A stretch of DNA of 64,000 nucleotides, from assembly GCF_018842675.1 (NCBI RefSeq), contig NZ_JAGTWO010000005.1:248001-312000 (forward strand). The letters run 5' to 3'. Shown here one piece after another: positions 1-9,355 of the stretch. The stretch is from Candidatus Pantoea bituminis (lineage in GTDB: Bacteria > Pseudomonadota > Gammaproteobacteria > Enterobacterales > Enterobacteriaceae). The position numbers and the translations under genes are program-made. The notes under the pieces were generated by a model. That model made no database searches, was not told the origin of the DNA, and was given only the letters and a program-made list of their open reading frames with translations. Position 1 is the stretch's first letter; every line of letters starts with the position of its first letter.

Positions 1-33
1 GCTGTATAACTGATACCCCGGAACACGGATGTC

Positions 34-65
34 AATAACCTGCCGCTCGTGGCGGGTTATTTTTT
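34..65 (+). terminator. Intercistronic hairpin before the fimbrial chaperone gene
   Basis: An 11-bp stem (34-44 pairing with 51-61, one G-T wobble) with a 6-base loop is followed by a T run. It sits just upstream of the chaperone gene. Fimbrial operons often have such a hairpin after the major pilin gene, where it lowers expression of chaperone and usher relative to pilin. The pilin gene itself would lie left of the window. A TAA at 7-9 could be its stop, but the frame cannot be proved. Confidence 0.75.
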
Positions 66-98
66 ACCGGATTAACGATAAAAGAGTGAAGGAAAAAG

Positions 99-785
99 AT
101 GTCTCGCTTATTAACGGGCCTGTGTTTTTTGAGTCTTCTTGGTTTAGCCGCGCTGCAGTCCGCCCAGGCGGGCGTGATTATCGGTGGGACGCGCATTATT
201 TATCATGCGGATAAAAAAGAGACCTCCATTTCGGTAAAGAACCCTGAAAAAACAGCACCCTTCCTGATTCAGTCATGGGTGGAAACCTATCCGGAAGCCA
301 CGGCAGACAAGCCCCTGTTTATTATTACGCCCCCGCTGTTTCGCCTCGATGCGGGCAAAGAAAACATTGTCCGCATTGTGCGCACGGGCGGAAGCTTACC
401 GGAAGACCGGGAGTCAGTGTTCTGGGCAAACATCAAGTCTATTCCGGCGTCTGAAAGCACCGACACAAACCGCTTACTCATCTCCGTCAAGACCAAAATC
501 AAACTGTTCTACCGTCCGTCCGCGCTGAAAGAGAATGCCGGCAGTGCCTATAAGAAGCTGGCGTTTGCCGTTCGCGGTGACAGGCTGGTTATCACGAATC
601 CCACGCCCTATTACGTCTCGTTTAACAGCATCACCGTGGGCGGCACGCCACTGAAAGCGCCGGGCATGATCGCCCCGAAATCCGTCCTGGAGCTGCCGTT
701 AATGAAGGCCAGAGGCGGTTCAGTCAGCTGGACAGCCATAAATGACTTTGGTGGTGTGACCGGCGCCGAGACGCGTCAGCTGTAA
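99..785 (+). CDS. Periplasmic fimbrial chaperone (PapD family)
   Basis: This is a 228-residue chaperone that would hold pilin subunits in the periplasm and hand them to the usher by donor-strand complementation. A signal peptide covers about residues 1-24. The first beta-strand carries the conserved Arg (R32, about position 8 of the mature protein). The T-K-I-K-L-F-Y-R-P segment at 132-140 contains the conserved Lys, and together these anchor the subunit C-terminus in known PapD proteins. The alternating hydrophobic segment around 105-113 (ESVFWANIK) is also typical. An AAGGAA ribosome site precedes the ATG. It is followed by usher and adhesin genes in the same direction, so it belongs to a chaperone-usher operon whose pilin gene is probably off the left edge. 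Confidence 0.93.
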   Translation: MSRLLTGLCFLSLLGLAALQSAQAGVIIGGTRIIYHADKKETSISVKNPEKTAPFLIQSWVETYPEATADKPLFIITPPLFRLDAGKENIVRIVRTGGSLPEDRESVFWANIKSIPASESTDTNRLLISVKTKIKLFYRPSALKENAGSAYKKLAFAVRGDRLVITNPTPYYVSFNSITVGGTPLKAPGMIAPKSVLELPLMKARGGSVSWTAINDFGGVTGAETRQL

Positions 786-886
786 TTAACCACCCCTCCT
801 TTTAGCTAATCCTTACTCCGCCCGGCTGATTTTTCTGCCGGGCCTGAGCGGCTGCGCCTGAAAATCACCAAGCGGGAATATGAACG

Positions 887-3469
887 ATGACCTCAAAGAT
901 AAAAAAATCAATAATAAAATCAATGCGTCACCCTATTAACAATACGTTTCAGGACGAAATTCAGGCGGTCAGCGGGTTGCCTTATTCGACAGTAGCCTGT
1001 TTTGTGGCTGCCGGTATTTTATCCGGCCTCTGTCTGGCGGCTTCACCCGCTGCCGCTGCAGACTATTTCGACCCTGCTGCGCTGGAATTAAAAGAGAGCA
1101 GCGCGGCCGAAAGTGACCTCAGGCAGTTTTCCACCGCTGGCGGGCAGTTGCCCGGCGTCTATCTCGTTGATGTTTATCTCAACGGCAACCAGGTCGGCAC
1201 CCGCGACGTCACGTTTGTCGACGACGGGGGCAGGCTGCTGCCCGAATTCACGCCCGCCGAATTAAGCGCGATGGGGGTGAAAAATGAAGCCTTCCCGTTG
1301 CTGAATCTGATGCGTCAGGACCAGGCGCTGAGCAACCTGGGTGAGCTTATCCCTGACGCCGACAGCCGCTTTGATTTCAGCCAGCAGCGCCTTGATGTGA
1401 GCATTCCGCAGGCGGCGCTGAACATTGAGGCCCGTAACGCTGTTAACCCTGCGTTGTGGGATCAGGGGCTGACCTCGGCCCGGCTGAACTACAGCTATAG
1501 CGGGGCCAACACTGACTACGGCACGGGCCGCAGCCGCAGTAACTTCTTCAATTTGCGCAGCGGCTTTAACGCCGGTGCCTGGCGCCTGCGTAACTATTCC
1601 ACCTATGCAGGCAGCGGGCAGAAGAGAGCCAGCTGGCAGAGCATCAGTACGTACGCACAGCGTGACGTGCAGCCCTTAAAAGGCCAGCTGACCCTCGGCG
1701 ACAGCGCCACGCCTGGCGAGGTGTTTGACAGCGTGTCGTTTAGGGGCGTGCAGCTGGTATCTGACAACAATATGCTGCCCGACAGCCTGCGCGGTTTTGC
1801 TCCGGTTATCCGTGGCATTGCGCAGTCTAACGCGCAGGTGACAGTGCGCCAGAACGGTTACGTGATTTACCAGACTTACGTGGCGCCGGGTGCGTTCACC
1901 ATTACTGACCTGTATCCGACCGCTTCGAGCGGGGATCTGGAAGTGGTTATCCGCGAAGCTGACGGTTCAGAGCGGGTCTCTCTGCAGCCCTTCTCCGCGG
2001 TGCCTATCATGCAGCGCGAAGGGCAGTTGAAATATGCCGCGACGGCGGGGCGCTACCGCACCGCTTACCTGAGCGGCAATACGCCGAATTTTGTACAGGG
2101 AACGGCAATTTATGGCCTGCCACTGTCCAGCACGGTGTACGGCGGGGTGCAGGCGTCTGGCAACTATCAGTCAGCGGCGCTGGGACTGGGGCACAGCTTT
2201 GGTCACTGGGGCTCTGTCTCCATGGATGCAACGCAGGCACAGGCCACATTACGCGATGACTCCACGCACCGCGGCCAGTCTTTCCGCTTTCAATACGCCA
2301 AAGATATTGCCGCGACAGGCACCACCTTCACGCTGGCGGGTTATCGCTACTCCACGTCAGGCTTCTTCAGCATGCAGGAAGCGAACGAAGTGGACGTCCG
2401 CCAGGATGAGGTATGGCGTTTACGGTACAACAAACGCAGCCAGGCGATGCTCAACCTTAACCAGTCGCTTAGAGAGTACGGCAGCGTTTATATCTCTGCC
2501 TCGCAGCAGGACTACTGGCAGCAAACCGGCAGTGAGCGCAATATTTCAGCCGGCTATTATCTGACCCATGGCGGTGTTAACTACGGCTTGAACTATACCC
2601 TGTCTCGAACGCCGGGCTTGGGCAGCGAAGACCGCCAGCTGGCGTTCAGCGTGCAGATCCCGCTTGACCGGTTTATGGCGGGCAGCTGGGCACGCTATGG
2701 CCTGACCCGCAGTAAGAGCGGCGGCACCACGCACAATGCCGGCTTGAGTGGCACGGCGCTTGAAGATAACAACTTGAACTATAGGGTCCAGCAGCGCTAT
2801 GACCGTCGCGGTCAGGGCTATGGTGGCGACCTGAGCGGCACCTATAAAGGTACCTACGGCGAGGTCAGCGCCGGTTATAACTACGCCAGCAATGCCCGCC
2901 AGGTGAACTATGGTGCACAGGGCTCGGTGGTGGTGCACCCGTACGGCGTCACGTTTGGTCAGGCCACCGGTGAGACGGCCGTGCTGGTCCGCGCGCCGGG
3001 CGCAGACGGCGTCAGGGTTGAAAACCACACCGGAGTGAAAACCGACTGGCGTGGCTACAGTGTGGTGCCTTACGCCTCAACCTACCGCCATAACCGCATT
3101 GCGCTTGATACCGGTACGTACGGCGAAGACATGGACATCGATACCGCCACGTCGTCGGTGGTGCCGACGAAGGGCGCGCTGGTGCTGGCCGATTTTAAAA
3201 CCCGCACCGGCAGCCGCGTGCTGGTCAACCTTAACCGCAGCGCAGATCCGGTCCCGTTTGGCGCCATGGCGACCCTTGACGGCGACGCTGGCAACAGTGG
3301 GATCGTGGGAGATGGCGGCCAGGTATATCTGAGCGGCGTGCCGCAAAGCGGCAGGTTAAACGTGTCATGGGGCAGTGGCGCAACGCAGCAGTGCCAGGCC
3401 GCCTTCACCCTGCCTGCGCAAACAAAACAAACCGTCGCTGTGAAAATCGTCACTGCGCTCTGCGAATAA
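887..3469 (+). CDS. Fimbrial outer membrane usher protein (PapC/FimD family)
   Basis: This 860-residue usher would form the outer membrane pore through which chaperone-bound subunits are assembled and secreted. After a long N-terminal lead there is a hydrophobic export signal ending in an Ala-rich stretch near residue 58. The mature N-domain begins with the usual F-D-P-A-A-L-E-L segment. The beta-barrel with its glycine- and tyrosine-rich strands follows, then the C-terminal domains with a Cys pair near the end (C-Q-A-A and A-L-C-E). Length fits the family (about 800-880). The start is uncertain: the ATG at 887 has a weak ribosome site, and an in-frame ATG at 923 would give a more usual signal peptide. 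The adhesin gene starts 10 bases downstream. Confidence 0.93.
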   Translation: MTSKIKKSIIKSMRHPINNTFQDEIQAVSGLPYSTVACFVAAGILSGLCLAASPAAAADYFDPAALELKESSAAESDLRQFSTAGGQLPGVYLVDVYLNGNQVGTRDVTFVDDGGRLLPEFTPAELSAMGVKNEAFPLLNLMRQDQALSNLGELIPDADSRFDFSQQRLDVSIPQAALNIEARNAVNPALWDQGLTSARLNYSYSGANTDYGTGRSRSNFFNLRSGFNAGAWRLRNYSTYAGSGQKRASWQSISTYAQRDVQPLKGQLTLGDSATPGEVFDSVSFRGVQLVSDNNMLPDSLRGFAPVIRGIAQSNAQVTVRQNGYVIYQTYVAPGAFTITDLYPTASSGDLEVVIREADGSERVSLQPFSAVPIMQREGQLKYAATAGRYRTAYLSGNTPNFVQGTAIYGLPLSSTVYGGVQASGNYQSAALGLGHSFGHWGSVSMDATQAQATLRDDSTHRGQSFRFQYAKDIAATGTTFTLAGYRYSTSGFFSMQEANEVDVRQDEVWRLRYNKRSQAMLNLNQSLREYGSVYISASQQDYWQQTGSERNISAGYYLTHGGVNYGLNYTLSRTPGLGSEDRQLAFSVQIPLDRFMAGSWARYGLTRSKSGGTTHNAGLSGTALEDNNLNYRVQQRYDRRGQGYGGDLSGTYKGTYGEVSAGYNYASNARQVNYGAQGSVVVHPYGVTFGQATGETAVLVRAPGADGVRVENHTGVKTDWRGYSVVPYASTYRHNRIALDTGTYGEDMDIDTATSSVVPTKGALVLADFKTRTGSRVLVNLNRSADPVPFGAMATLDGDAGNSGIVGDGGQVYLSGVPQSGRLNVSWGSGATQQCQAAFTLPAQTKQTVAVKIVTALCE

Positions 3470-3479
3470 GGAGTTACCC

Positions 3480-4439
3480 ATGACCACATCTGATAAAAAA
3501 TCGAAGGCATTGTTGCTCAGCCTGATCCTATCCCCATTATTTATCCTGTCTGAGTCGGCAATGGCAGCCTGTAATTGGGGAGCCGGGATATCCGCCCCTG
3601 AGAACAAACCGCTCACCTTTGGCAGCGTGATGGTGCGGGCGGACGCTCCGGTGGGTACCGTTCTTGCCGTTGCCAGAACGGACGGTTATCACGGGTCGCA
3701 GGCTTTGTTTGTCTGCGATAGCGCCTACGCCATACAGGGGACGCTCTTAAGCTTTCCCACACTCAGTGCTTACGGGAATAATGTCTATAACACGAATATC
3801 CGGGGCGTGGGCCTCCGTATAGGGGAGCCTTCTACAAAATTCCCTACTTTGGATGATATGTCCCCTAACGAGAATTTTTATATAGATGGAGAAGGGGTAG
3901 TGGCACAGCTGGTCAAAACTGTGCCGGGTAGCGTCGGGGCCGGGCGGGTGATAGCGGGAACGCTCATAAAGTACGAAATTGTTTCCTACCCGGAGTTTCA
4001 TGCTACGGCCTATCTGGGGAGCGACACCTATATCATTCCCGTTGCCTGCTCCATTAATAACACGGTCATTAACGTTAGGTTGGATAACGCTGTGGAAGCG
4101 GATTTCAGCGGCGTAGGCTCGGTTGCGAAACCCAAAGACTTTACTGTCGGGGTAAACTGCGCTTCGGGCACGCAGGTAAAAATGACTTTGGATGGAAAAC
4201 TCGCGGGTCCGACAGGCGTACTGGCTCTCAACGCCGGAACGGACCAGGCGTCAGGCATAGGGATTCAGCTGCTTAAAGACGGCACGCCGGTGGATCTCGG
4301 TACCGAGCTGAACTTTGGCACCGCGACAATGACAGGGAATTTACTGCTACCGTTAACCGCGCGTTATTATCAGACGGCTGCTTCCATCGCTGGCGGAAAG
4401 ACAAACGCCTCTGCCACGTTTACCATGACATATAATTAA
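3480..4439 (+). CDS. Fimbrial tip adhesin-like protein
   Basis: This 319-residue secreted protein has a signal peptide of about 29 residues. An N-terminal receptor-type domain of about 165 residues has no recognised ligand specificity. The C-terminal pilin domain of about 130 residues has paired Cys (about 190 and 227) and ends in an aromatic-containing beta-strand (F-T-M-T-Y-N), as needed for chaperone binding. This two-domain layout and last place in a chaperone-usher operon fit a FimH-like tip adhesin. A GGAG ribosome site is present and the usher ends 10 bases upstream. The receptor cannot be predicted from sequence. Confidence 0.85.
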   Translation: MTTSDKKSKALLLSLILSPLFILSESAMAACNWGAGISAPENKPLTFGSVMVRADAPVGTVLAVARTDGYHGSQALFVCDSAYAIQGTLLSFPTLSAYGNNVYNTNIRGVGLRIGEPSTKFPTLDDMSPNENFYIDGEGVVAQLVKTVPGSVGAGRVIAGTLIKYEIVSYPEFHATAYLGSDTYIIPVACSINNTVINVRLDNAVEADFSGVGSVAKPKDFTVGVNCASGTQVKMTLDGKLAGPTGVLALNAGTDQASGIGIQLLKDGTPVDLGTELNFGTATMTGNLLLPLTARYYQTAASIAGGKTNASATFTMTYN

Positions 4440-4779
4440 CGGCACGCAACGTATCGCCACCTCGCGTATCCAAACCCGTTGCTGGCGACTTTTTCACAAC
4501 CTGAACCAGCCTAATTGTTCAGTAACATAAGTAGTTAAATTTATGCGGCGAGATTAATTATTAATAATATTGTTTATCCGCCGCATTATTCTTCGATTCC
4601 CTATTCACTTACCCTATCTCATTGATTTTTAAGCTTGTAATCGGCTCGATTCTGCATTGCTTTATCTGACGTGCTGTGAATAAATAAACGGTCGCAAATT
4701 TCACAAAACGGCTTATAACCGCCTTAAATATTATCCTGTCCGCGGAAAACAACGCTGACACCTTATTATCGAGCCTGCT
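4440..4779. other. Intergenic region between fimbrial and amidohydrolase operons
   Basis: No gene was seen in these 340 bases. Near 4452-4497 a weak inverted repeat (TCGCCA paired with TGGCGA across about 24 bases) is followed by CTTTTT and may end the fimbrial operon. The rest is AT-rich and probably holds the promoter of the amidohydrolase-ABC operon. No clear operator was recognised. Confidence 0.5.
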
Positions 4780-5967
4780 ATGAATGAAGATAAAAAGCTG
4801 CTGGCCGAGGAAATCAACGCCAGAGTAAAAGAACTAGAATCCCATTTAGTGGCGATTCGTCGTGATATTCATGCACATCCCGAATTAGGTTTTGATACGG
4901 TTCGCACGGCCAATTTGGTCACGCAACAATTACTGGCTTTGGGTTTGCAGCCCAAAACCGGCGTAGGCAGAACCGGCGTGATGGTAGATATTCATGGCGC
5001 TGAGCCAGGCAAAGTCGTGCTGCTGCGTGCCGACATGGACGCACTACCGATTCAAGAACAAACGGGTTTGCCGTTCAGCAGCACCTATCCCGGAAAAATG
5101 CACGCCTGTGGTCACGATATTCATACCGCGACGCTGCTCGGCGTAGCCGCTATTTTGCCGCACTATCGTCAACAGCTAAAAGGCACGGTACGCCTGATTT
5201 TTCAGCCAGCAGAAGAGACGCCTGACAGCGGTGCAGAAGCGATGATTGCCGATGGTGCAGCCGAAGGCATTGACTGGGCAATTACGCTGCACAATAAACC
5301 AGAGCTGGCAGCCGGTGAAATCGCGTTAACGCGCGGTGCGAGCACCGCATCCAGCGATGAGTTTGACGTGACGGTTCATGGCGTTTCCACCCATGCGGCA
5401 CGTCCACACATGGGCAGCGATCCTATCATCGCCACCGTGCATTTGATCAGCCAACTGCAGACCATCATTTCACGCGAGCGTGACCCCGCGCACTCCGCAG
5501 TGCTGACGATTGGTCATATTCAGGGCGGCACCACGCATAATATTATTCCCGACAGCTGCCTGTTTCAGGGCACCATCCGCACCAAATCGCCACAAGTGCG
5601 TGCTGATATGGAAGCATCGTTCAAGCGGATGTGCGAAGGTGTCGCTTTGGCGCAAAACGTGCGGATTGAGATCAACTATCAGCGCGGCGTTCCGCCATTA
5701 ATGAACGATGACACATTGATCGATACGCTGGAAACCATTCTCTCGCATCAATTTGATAAGCCGATCATCGCAAAACCCAGCGCCAGCTTTGGCGCGGAAG
5801 ATTTTTCACTGTTTACTGAACGCGTTCCGGGATGCCAGATTCATATTGGTTCTGCTACGCCTGGACGCGACGATCATCTGCATAACTCCGATTATCAACC
5901 GGACGAACGCAGTATTGCCGCCGGGACGCAGGCGTTAACACGCCTCGCGATTGACTTGCTCTCCTAA
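4780..5967 (+). CDS. M20 family metallo-amidohydrolase (hippurate hydrolase-like)
   Basis: This 395-residue enzyme belongs to the M20D aminoacylase/carboxypeptidase family, which hydrolyses N-acyl amino acids such as hippurate or indole-acetyl amino acids to free acid plus amino acid. Metal and catalytic positions are visible: C110 and H112 in the H-A-C-G-H-D motif, E145/E146 in P-A-E-E, H171, and H368 near the C-terminus. The dimerisation (lid) domain spans about 190-300. No signal peptide is seen, so it should be cytoplasmic. It is the first gene of an operon with a complete polar amino acid ABC importer, which suggests the importer brings in the conjugate that this enzyme splits. The exact substrate is not determinable. 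Confidence 0.9.
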   Translation: MNEDKKLLAEEINARVKELESHLVAIRRDIHAHPELGFDTVRTANLVTQQLLALGLQPKTGVGRTGVMVDIHGAEPGKVVLLRADMDALPIQEQTGLPFSSTYPGKMHACGHDIHTATLLGVAAILPHYRQQLKGTVRLIFQPAEETPDSGAEAMIADGAAEGIDWAITLHNKPELAAGEIALTRGASTASSDEFDVTVHGVSTHAARPHMGSDPIIATVHLISQLQTIISRERDPAHSAVLTIGHIQGGTTHNIIPDSCLFQGTIRTKSPQVRADMEASFKRMCEGVALAQNVRIEINYQRGVPPLMNDDTLIDTLETILSHQFDKPIIAKPSASFGAEDFSLFTERVPGCQIHIGSATPGRDDHLHNSDYQPDERSIAAGTQALTRLAIDLLS

Positions 5968-5987
5968 TATAAAAAATTGAGGTTTAG

Positions 5988-6836
5988 ATGATGATGCGTA
6001 AAGGCTTGTTTGCTGTCTCCCTGGGAATGGTTCTGCTGAGTACGTCAGCGCTTACGTATGCTAAAGATTTTGGCACGTTGAAATTTGCTACTGAAGCCGC
6101 GTATCCGCCGTTTAACCAAACTACGCCAAGCGGCAAAATTGTTGGTTATGAGCCCGATATGGTGGCGGAGCTGGCAAAACGTGCGGGTTTCAAATATGAA
6201 ATTATTGCGCAAAAATGGTCAGGTATGATTCCCGGCCTGATTGACGGTAAATATGATGCCGTCATTGATGCGGTCACTGTTACGCCTAAACGTGCCGAAG
6301 CGATCGATTTCACCCACGAATATACCGTTAGCGTCTCCAGCTTTGTCACAGCAAAAACCTCACCTTTAGCTTCGTTGCCGGGCACCGGTACTGTGGTTGC
6401 CGCTGACGATGAAGCTGGCATGAAAAAGTCTATTGATGATTTGAAAGCCACCTTCAAAGGCAAAACCATTGCCGTGCAGGTCGCCACAATTCAGGCTGAT
6501 TTCTTACAAAAGTATCTGGGCGACGTTGCGACAATTCGTACCTATCAAGCTGGCCCGGAAACTTTCGCCGACCTGATGAATGGCCGTGTTGATGCGGTTA
6601 TGGCCTCGCGTACCAATCTCAATGCGTTTGTGAAAAAACACACCGACGCTATCAGCAGCAGCGGCTACGGTTTCACGGGTGGCGTACTGGGAGCGGGTTC
6701 AGCAATTGGTTTGCGTAAAGGCAATGCCGAGCTGAAAGCGGCATTGGATGAGGCGCTGTTATCCATGATTAAAGACGGCACGCTGAGCAAACTCTCCATT
6801 AAATGGTTTGGCGAAGACGTCGCACCAAAAGCCTAA
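5988..6836 (+). CDS. Amino acid ABC transporter substrate-binding protein
   Basis: This 282-residue periplasmic binding protein belongs to the HisJ/GlnH family (SBP_bac_3). A signal peptide of about 25 residues ends at T-Y-A. The mature protein starts with the typical beta-strand and an A-A-Y-P-P-F-N motif around residues 37-43, part of the ligand pocket. The D-A-V segments characteristic of the family are present. A GAGG-containing ribosome site precedes the first of two in-frame ATGs. It lies 20 bases after the amidohydrolase and directly before two permease genes, so it should deliver an amino acid or acylated amino acid to that importer. Confidence 0.92.
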   Translation: MMMRKGLFAVSLGMVLLSTSALTYAKDFGTLKFATEAAYPPFNQTTPSGKIVGYEPDMVAELAKRAGFKYEIIAQKWSGMIPGLIDGKYDAVIDAVTVTPKRAEAIDFTHEYTVSVSSFVTAKTSPLASLPGTGTVVAADDEAGMKKSIDDLKATFKGKTIAVQVATIQADFLQKYLGDVATIRTYQAGPETFADLMNGRVDAVMASRTNLNAFVKKHTDAISSSGYGFTGGVLGAGSAIGLRKGNAELKAALDEALLSMIKDGTLSKLSIKWFGEDVAPKA

Positions 6837-6842
6837 TTGCCG

Positions 6843-7568
6843 ATGTTTATGAATATTGATTGGCAAATACTTGGCTTCGGTGATGAAGGTTGGGGCGGCG
6901 TGTTGCTTAGCGCCGCTACGGTTACTGTCACTGTTTCTCTGTGCGCCTGGTTTCTGGGCGCTATTTTAGGCAGTTTACTGTGCTGGATGCAGATCGCCGG
7001 TTCGCGCTGGCAACAGCGGCTGGCAGCGGGCTACATCACAGTATTTCGTGGTGTACCTGAGTTGCTGGTGATCTACCTGTTCTACTTTGGTGGACGTCAG
7101 GTGGTTTCTTCTGTTGGCACCGCGCTGGGTTTTCAGGGGCCGTTCGACGTTAATGGTTTTATCGCAGGCGCAATTGCTATTGGACTGATTTCCGGGGCTT
7201 ATCAGAGCAGCGTATTTCGTGGCGCCTTTTACGCTATTCCAAAAGGCACGCTGGAAGCCGCAACGGTGACGGGCATGGGACGTCTGATGATGTTCCGTAG
7301 AATGATCGTGCCACAGGCGCTGCGCACCGCGCTTCCCGGCATGGGAAATCAGTGGCAATCGGTGATTAAAGAGTCGGCATTGGTGTCAGTAACCGGTTTG
7401 GTCGAAACCATGAATCAGGTTTCCACCGCCGCTAACTCAACGCAGATGTCCTTCTTCTTCTACAGCGTCGGGGCCGTGATTTACCTGATAATCACCACCT
7501 GTTCAGACTTGGTTTTCCGCTACGTGGAAAAATTTGCCCTGCGCGGCCAACAGCGCGCGAATCTTTAA
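6843..7568 (+). CDS. Amino acid ABC transporter permease (HisM/HisQ type), first subunit
   Basis: This integral membrane protein of about 241 residues has five hydrophobic segments and the binding-protein-dependent permease signature around residues 125-165 (E-A-A-x(3)-G, then P-Q-A-L-R). It would form half of the inner membrane channel for the adjacent binding protein. The ATG at 6843 lies just behind the stop codon of the binding protein gene. A TTG at 6837 is an alternative start. No strong ribosome site is seen, consistent with translational coupling. Confidence 0.9.
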   Translation: MFMNIDWQILGFGDEGWGGVLLSAATVTVTVSLCAWFLGAILGSLLCWMQIAGSRWQQRLAAGYITVFRGVPELLVIYLFYFGGRQVVSSVGTALGFQGPFDVNGFIAGAIAIGLISGAYQSSVFRGAFYAIPKGTLEAATVTGMGRLMMFRRMIVPQALRTALPGMGNQWQSVIKESALVSVTGLVETMNQVSTAANSTQMSFFFYSVGAVIYLIITTCSDLVFRYVEKFALRGQQRANL

Positions 7569-7577
7569 GGAGCCCAC

Positions 7578-8264
7578 GTGGATTTCACTTTCTTGCAGGA
7601 GACGCTACTGGCGTTGCTCAAAGGATTGCCGCTGACCATTAATTTGGCGGTTCTATCCTTGCTCGGCGGCGCTATCCTGGCGCTGCTGCTTAATCTGCTG
7701 CGTCAAACGCGCATCGGCAGTTACGTTTGCCGCTTCTACGTTTGGCTGTTTCGCGGCACACCGCTGCTGATCCAAATCTTCATGGTTTATTACGGCTTGG
7801 GCAGCTTACCCGCCATTCGTGAAAGTATTTTTTGGCCGTTGCTGCGCGATCCTTACTGGTGCGGATTACTGGCGCTGATCCTCAACGATGCGGCGTACAC
7901 CTCAGAAATCTTGCGTGGCGGCTTGCGTGCCGTCAGCATTCAGTCACTGGAAGCGGCAAAAGTTTCTGGCATGTCGTCGCATAAGATCTTCACCCGCATC
8001 ACGCTGCCCATTGCCATTCGCCAGGCATTACCGGCCTACAGCAATGAGATCATCTCAATGATCAAAGCCACTTCACTGGTCAGCACTATCAGCCTGATGG
8101 AGATGACCGGTATTGCGGATTCCATTGTTTCGTCCACTTTCCGCGCACTGGAAGTGTTCCTGAGCGCCGCCGTGATTTATCTGCTGCTCACCATGCTGGT
8201 TAGCAAAGGCGTCTCAATGCTGGAACGACGTTTATCACCTTACTATTTTGGAGCGCGGTCATGA
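7578..8264 (+). CDS. Amino acid ABC transporter permease, second subunit
   Basis: This 228-residue membrane protein of the same permease family (His/Glu/Gln/Arg type) has the E-A-A-K-V-S-G motif near residue 133, followed by the L-P-I-A-I-R-Q-A coupling helix that contacts the ATPase. The start is GTG at 7578 with an AAGGAGC ribosome site. Its end overlaps the ATPase gene by four bases. It should form a heterodimeric channel with the preceding permease. Confidence 0.9.
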   Translation: MDFTFLQETLLALLKGLPLTINLAVLSLLGGAILALLLNLLRQTRIGSYVCRFYVWLFRGTPLLIQIFMVYYGLGSLPAIRESIFWPLLRDPYWCGLLALILNDAAYTSEILRGGLRAVSIQSLEAAKVSGMSSHKIFTRITLPIAIRQALPAYSNEIISMIKATSLVSTISLMEMTGIADSIVSSTFRALEVFLSAAVIYLLLTMLVSKGVSMLERRLSPYYFGARS

Positions 8265-9040
8265 CCAAACCCACGATTATGCTGAGTCATCTCAGAAAGA
8301 GTTACGCGGGCCATGAAGTGCTGCACGATATCAGCCTGACGGCACACGACGGTGATGTTATTTCGCTGATTGGCGCCAGTGGCTCCGGTAAAAGTACCTT
8401 GCTGCGTTGCATTCCTTTCCTGGAAGTGCCCCAGGCTGGCGAGATTACGGTGGGCGATGAAATCGTCTCTATCGATAACACGGAGGAAAAGCTCAGCCGT
8501 GAGCAGCGTCGTCGCATCAAGCTGATGCGTATGCAGCTTGGCTTTGTGTTTCAAAGTTTTAATCTGTGGCCGCATAAAACCGTGATGCAAAATATTATTG
8601 AAGCGCCGGTGCATGTGCAAAAGCGCAATCACAAAGAGGCGATTGAAGAAGCCGAAGCGTTGCTGCACAAAGTGGGATTGTATGCAAAGCGCGATGCCTG
8701 GCCTTCACAACTTTCGGGTGGGCAACAACAGCGCGTTGCGATTGCGCGTGCGCTGGCGCAGCAACCAAAAGCGATCCTGTTTGATGAACCGACTTCAGCA
8801 CTCGATCCAGAACTGGTAGGAGAGGTGTTGCGCGTAATCCGCAGCCTGGCGGAAGAGGGGCGCACCATGATCATCGTGACCCATGAAATGGGTTTCGCCC
8901 GCGAAGTATCGAACAAAGCGGTGTTTCTGCATCAAGGAATCGTTGAGGAGTCTGGCGCACCGGAGCAGGTATTTCTCGACCCTGTATCGCCACGTTGTCG
9001 CGCCTTTGTAAACAGCCATTTCCAGCGCAACGCGGGATAA
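8261..9040 (+). CDS. Amino acid ABC transporter ATP-binding protein
   Basis: This 259-residue ATPase of the HisP/GlnQ type energises the importer. The Walker A motif G-A-S-G-S-G-K-S-T is at 38-46, the ABC signature L-S-G-G-Q-Q-Q-R is near 151, Walker B I-L-F-D-E-P is near 171, and the switch His is in T-H-E-M. The extra segment between Walker A and the Q-loop (about 70-90) is typical of HisP. It is the last gene of the five-gene amidohydrolase-importer operon and overlaps the upstream permease by ATGA. Confidence 0.93.
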   Translation: MTKPTIMLSHLRKSYAGHEVLHDISLTAHDGDVISLIGASGSGKSTLLRCIPFLEVPQAGEITVGDEIVSIDNTEEKLSREQRRRIKLMRMQLGFVFQSFNLWPHKTVMQNIIEAPVHVQKRNHKEAIEEAEALLHKVGLYAKRDAWPSQLSGGQQQRVAIARALAQQPKAILFDEPTSALDPELVGEVLRVIRSLAEEGRTMIIVTHEMGFAREVSNKAVFLHQGIVEESGAPEQVFLDPVSPRCRAFVNSHFQRNAG

Positions 9041-9145
9041 CGTTCTTTTATTTGATCACGTTCATTCAAGGATGAGTGACGTTTTTAATCAGGATTTCCT
9101 TCACGTGCCCTTGACGAATCCCCGTCCTTAAAATAAAACTAGAAC

Positions 9146-9247
9146 CCGTCAGGGAGTCTCGCCAAAGAGACTGAGAGGCTAATAGCGCAATGCGCGGCTT
9201 AGCGACCCTTAGAACCTGACCCAGTTGATACTGGCGTAGGAAGACCT
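9146..9247 (+). promoter_or_regulatory. TPP riboswitch (THI element)
   Basis: The conserved elements appear in order: an arm around 9148-9172 ending in the C-T-G-A-G-A pyrimidine-sensing bulge, a variable P3a-like insert at 9178-9203, then A-C-C-C-T-T-A-G-A-A-C-C-T-G-A followed by the helix C-C-A-G-T-T-G-A-T-A-C-T-G-G and C-G-T-A-G-G-A-A-G. This is the standard thiamine pyrophosphate aptamer. It lies upstream of thiO, so the thiOSGF operon should be repressed when TPP is high. Confidence 0.95.
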
Positions 9248-9253
9248 GGATCT

Positions 9254-9307
9254 CAGTGCGTTGAGCTCCTTGCCGCAAGGGCCGATCCGCACTGCTCTCG
9301 CCTTTTT
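9254..9307 (+). terminator. Expression-platform hairpin after the TPP aptamer
   Basis: CAGTGCG at 9254-9260 pairs with CGCACTG at 9288-9294. A second small hairpin (9268-9272 with 9276-9280) sits inside, and a T5 run lies at 9303-9307. This is the likely expression platform. The T run is 8 bases beyond the stem, so both transcription termination and control of leader translation are possible. Confidence 0.6.
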
Positions 9308-9355
9308 CCTTTCATGTATCACGGGTCTTCGCTGTTAAACGACGAGGCCAATGTG

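Noticed and set aside
1..9. Possible last codons of a major pilin gene
   Set aside because: Only nine bases are available; the frame cannot be verified.
2091..2564. A 157-codon open frame inside the usher gene
   Set aside because: It overlaps the usher in another frame, has no ribosome site, and its Arg/Ser-rich composition is that of a shadow frame.
2546..3510. Several minus-strand open frames opposite the usher gene
   Set aside because: High-GC third-position bias of the usher makes long antisense frames; no family features or start signals.
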